Part shown: positions 9,289 to 9,694 of the stretch, piece after piece | How the letters are laid out: each line of letters opens with the position of its first letter | Numbering within the stretch: position 1 is the stretch's first letter | Program-made: the position numbers and the translations under genes | Source: JANNGZ01 sp031404155 | Lineage (GTDB): Bacteria > Pseudomonadota > Gammaproteobacteria > Burkholderiales > Burkholderiaceae_C | DNA length: 9,694 nucleotides | Assembly: GCA_031404155.1 (NCBI GenBank) | Contig: JANNGZ010000400.1 | Location: forward strand, 1 to 9,694 | Reading direction: 5' to 3' | The notes under the pieces: generated by a model | Seen by the model: the letters and a program-made list of their open reading frames with translations, nothing else | Told to the model about the DNA's origin: nothing | The model's database searches: none

Positions 9289-9582
9289 TCAATGGCCTTC
9301 GAGCACGCCCATGATGTCTTCCTCGCGCATCACGAGGAGCTCATCGCCCTTCACCTTCACGGTCTGCCCGGAATATTTTCCGAACAGCACTTTGTCTCCC
9401 ACCTTGACGTCGAGCTGGATCAGCTTGCCGTCATCGGTCTTCTTGCCCTTGCCCACGGCAACCACTTCGCCCTGGTCTGGCTTCTCTGCGGCAGTGTCGG
9501 GAATCACGATGCCGGAGGCAGTCTTGCGCTCCTCGTCGATGCGTTTGACGATTACGCGATCATGAAGAGGACGGATCTTCAT
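9289..9582 (-). CDS. groS: Co-chaperonin GroES (Hsp10)
   Basis: The 97-residue protein forms the heptameric lid of the GroEL cage. The ATG at 9582 begins the universal MKIRPLHDRVIVKR N-terminus and follows a GGAG site at 9589-9592. An in-frame ATG 17 codons further upstream (9633) would add residues no GroES has and is rejected. The mobile loop at about 16-34 contains the GroEL-binding hydrophobic triplet Ile25-Val26-Ile27 (IVL in E. coli). The core shows GEVVAVGKG (38-46), the roof hairpin region, VKVGDKVLFGKYSG (59-72) and the ending LLVMREEDIMGVLEGH. It is the first gene of the operon, 46 nt before groEL, with its promoter region and a CIRCE element in the 112 nt left of the window upstream of it. 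Confidence 0.98.
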   Translation of the reverse strand: MKIRPLHDRVIVKRIDEERKTASGIVIPDTAAEKPDQGEVVAVGKGKKTDDGKLIQLDVKVGDKVLFGKYSGQTVKVKGDELLVMREEDIMGVLEGH

Positions 9583-9588
9583 ACGGAT

Positions 9589-9592
9589 CTCC
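9589..9592 (-). promoter_or_regulatory. Ribosome binding site of groES (decides the start)
   Basis: GGAG on the minus strand, 6 nt before the ATG at 9582. It supports the conserved MKIRP start over the ATG at 9633, which would place this site inside the coding sequence. Confidence 0.8.
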
Positions 9593-9618
9593 AATGCTAA
9601 TGTGTTGTAAAACAAAGA

Positions 9619-9637
9619 GTTGGGTTCACCCAACCCA
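9619..9637 (-). other. Hairpin(s) in the groES leader
   Basis: Two overlapping inverted repeats occupy the groES 5' leader: GTTGGG 9619-9624 with CCCAAC 9629-9634 (4-nt loop), and TGGGTT 9621-9626 with AACCCA 9632-9637 (5-nt loop). They share bases, so only one can form at a time. The structure ends 27 nt before the Shine-Dalgarno and does not cover it. A role in mRNA stability is possible but not shown. Confidence 0.4.
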
Positions 9638-9655
9638 TGCCGGACCGGAGGCTTG

Positions 9656-9682
9656 TTAGCACTCTCCCCCGATGAGTGCTAA
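9656..9682. promoter_or_regulatory. CIRCE operator (HrcA repressor binding site)
   Basis: A perfect match to the CIRCE consensus: TTAGCACTC (9656-9664), a 9-nt spacer, GAGTGCTAA (9674-9682). HrcA binds this inverted repeat and represses chaperone operons until heat or unfolded protein titrates GroEL away from HrcA. Its position, 73 nt upstream of the groES start, is typical. No hrcA gene is in the window, so its presence elsewhere in the genome is inferred. Confidence 0.97.
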
Positions 9683-9687
9683 TGATA
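9682..9687 (-). promoter_or_regulatory. Candidate -10 element of the groESL promoter
   Basis: TATCAT on the minus strand matches the sigma-70 -10 consensus at 5 of 6 positions and touches the upstream end of CIRCE. Transcription would then start inside CIRCE, where bound HrcA would block it. The matching -35 would lie at or beyond the window edge (after 9694), so it cannot be checked, and a sigma-32 promoter is not excluded. Confidence 0.4.
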
Positions 9688-9694
9688 GGCGCCT

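Noticed and set aside
9583..9633. Upstream ATG extending GroES by 17 residues
   Set aside because: The Shine-Dalgarno and the universal MKIRP start place the true start at 9582.

Overview
This is a GC-rich window that encodes three functional blocks on both strands. The GroEL and GroES sequences look betaproteobacterial: they share long identical stretches with Burkholderiales/Rhodocyclales chaperonins I remember, and GroEL ends in a Gly-Gly-Met tail. A beta-proteobacterium, possibly Rhodocyclales or Burkholderiales, is therefore the best guess, by recall and not by a search. No tRNA, rRNA, IS element or CRISPR array was seen, and no gene-free stretch exceeds 300 bases.

Left block (1-5145, + strand): a sucrose-uptake and cleavage cluster. 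It has a TonB-dependent outer-membrane receptor whose 5' end lies outside the window, an SLC45/GPH-type inner-membrane sugar transporter of the MFS, and a cytosolic sucrose phosphorylase of GH13 subfamily 18. The likely flow is sucrose across the outer membrane, then the inner membrane, then phosphorolysis to alpha-glucose-1-phosphate and fructose. The layout resembles the Xanthomonas sux locus (receptor SuxA, transporter SuxC), with a phosphorylase where that locus has an amylosucrase. A strong 11-bp hairpin lies between receptor and transporter genes. Transporter and enzyme genes are 25 nt apart and probably cotranscribed.

Middle block (5203-7452, - strand): a patatin-like phospholipase fused to a POTRA domain and an Omp85-type beta-barrel, the architecture of PlpD and the type Vd secretion system. 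It converges on the sucrose cluster with only 57 nt between the stop codons.

Right block (7471-9694, - strand): the groES-groEL operon. It is headed by a perfect CIRCE operator (TTAGCACTC-N9-GAGTGCTAA), the HrcA repressor site, with a plausible -10 hexamer beside it. It ends in a structured 3' region and an intrinsic terminator with a cUUCGg tetraloop. The terminator's U-tract ends only 18 nt before the GTG start of the patatin gene, so how that gene is expressed is the least clear regulatory point in the window.

The gene families are all known. The less ordinary points are the phosphorylase version of a TonB-dependent sucrose locus, the type Vd effector behind groEL, and the RNA structures around groESL.
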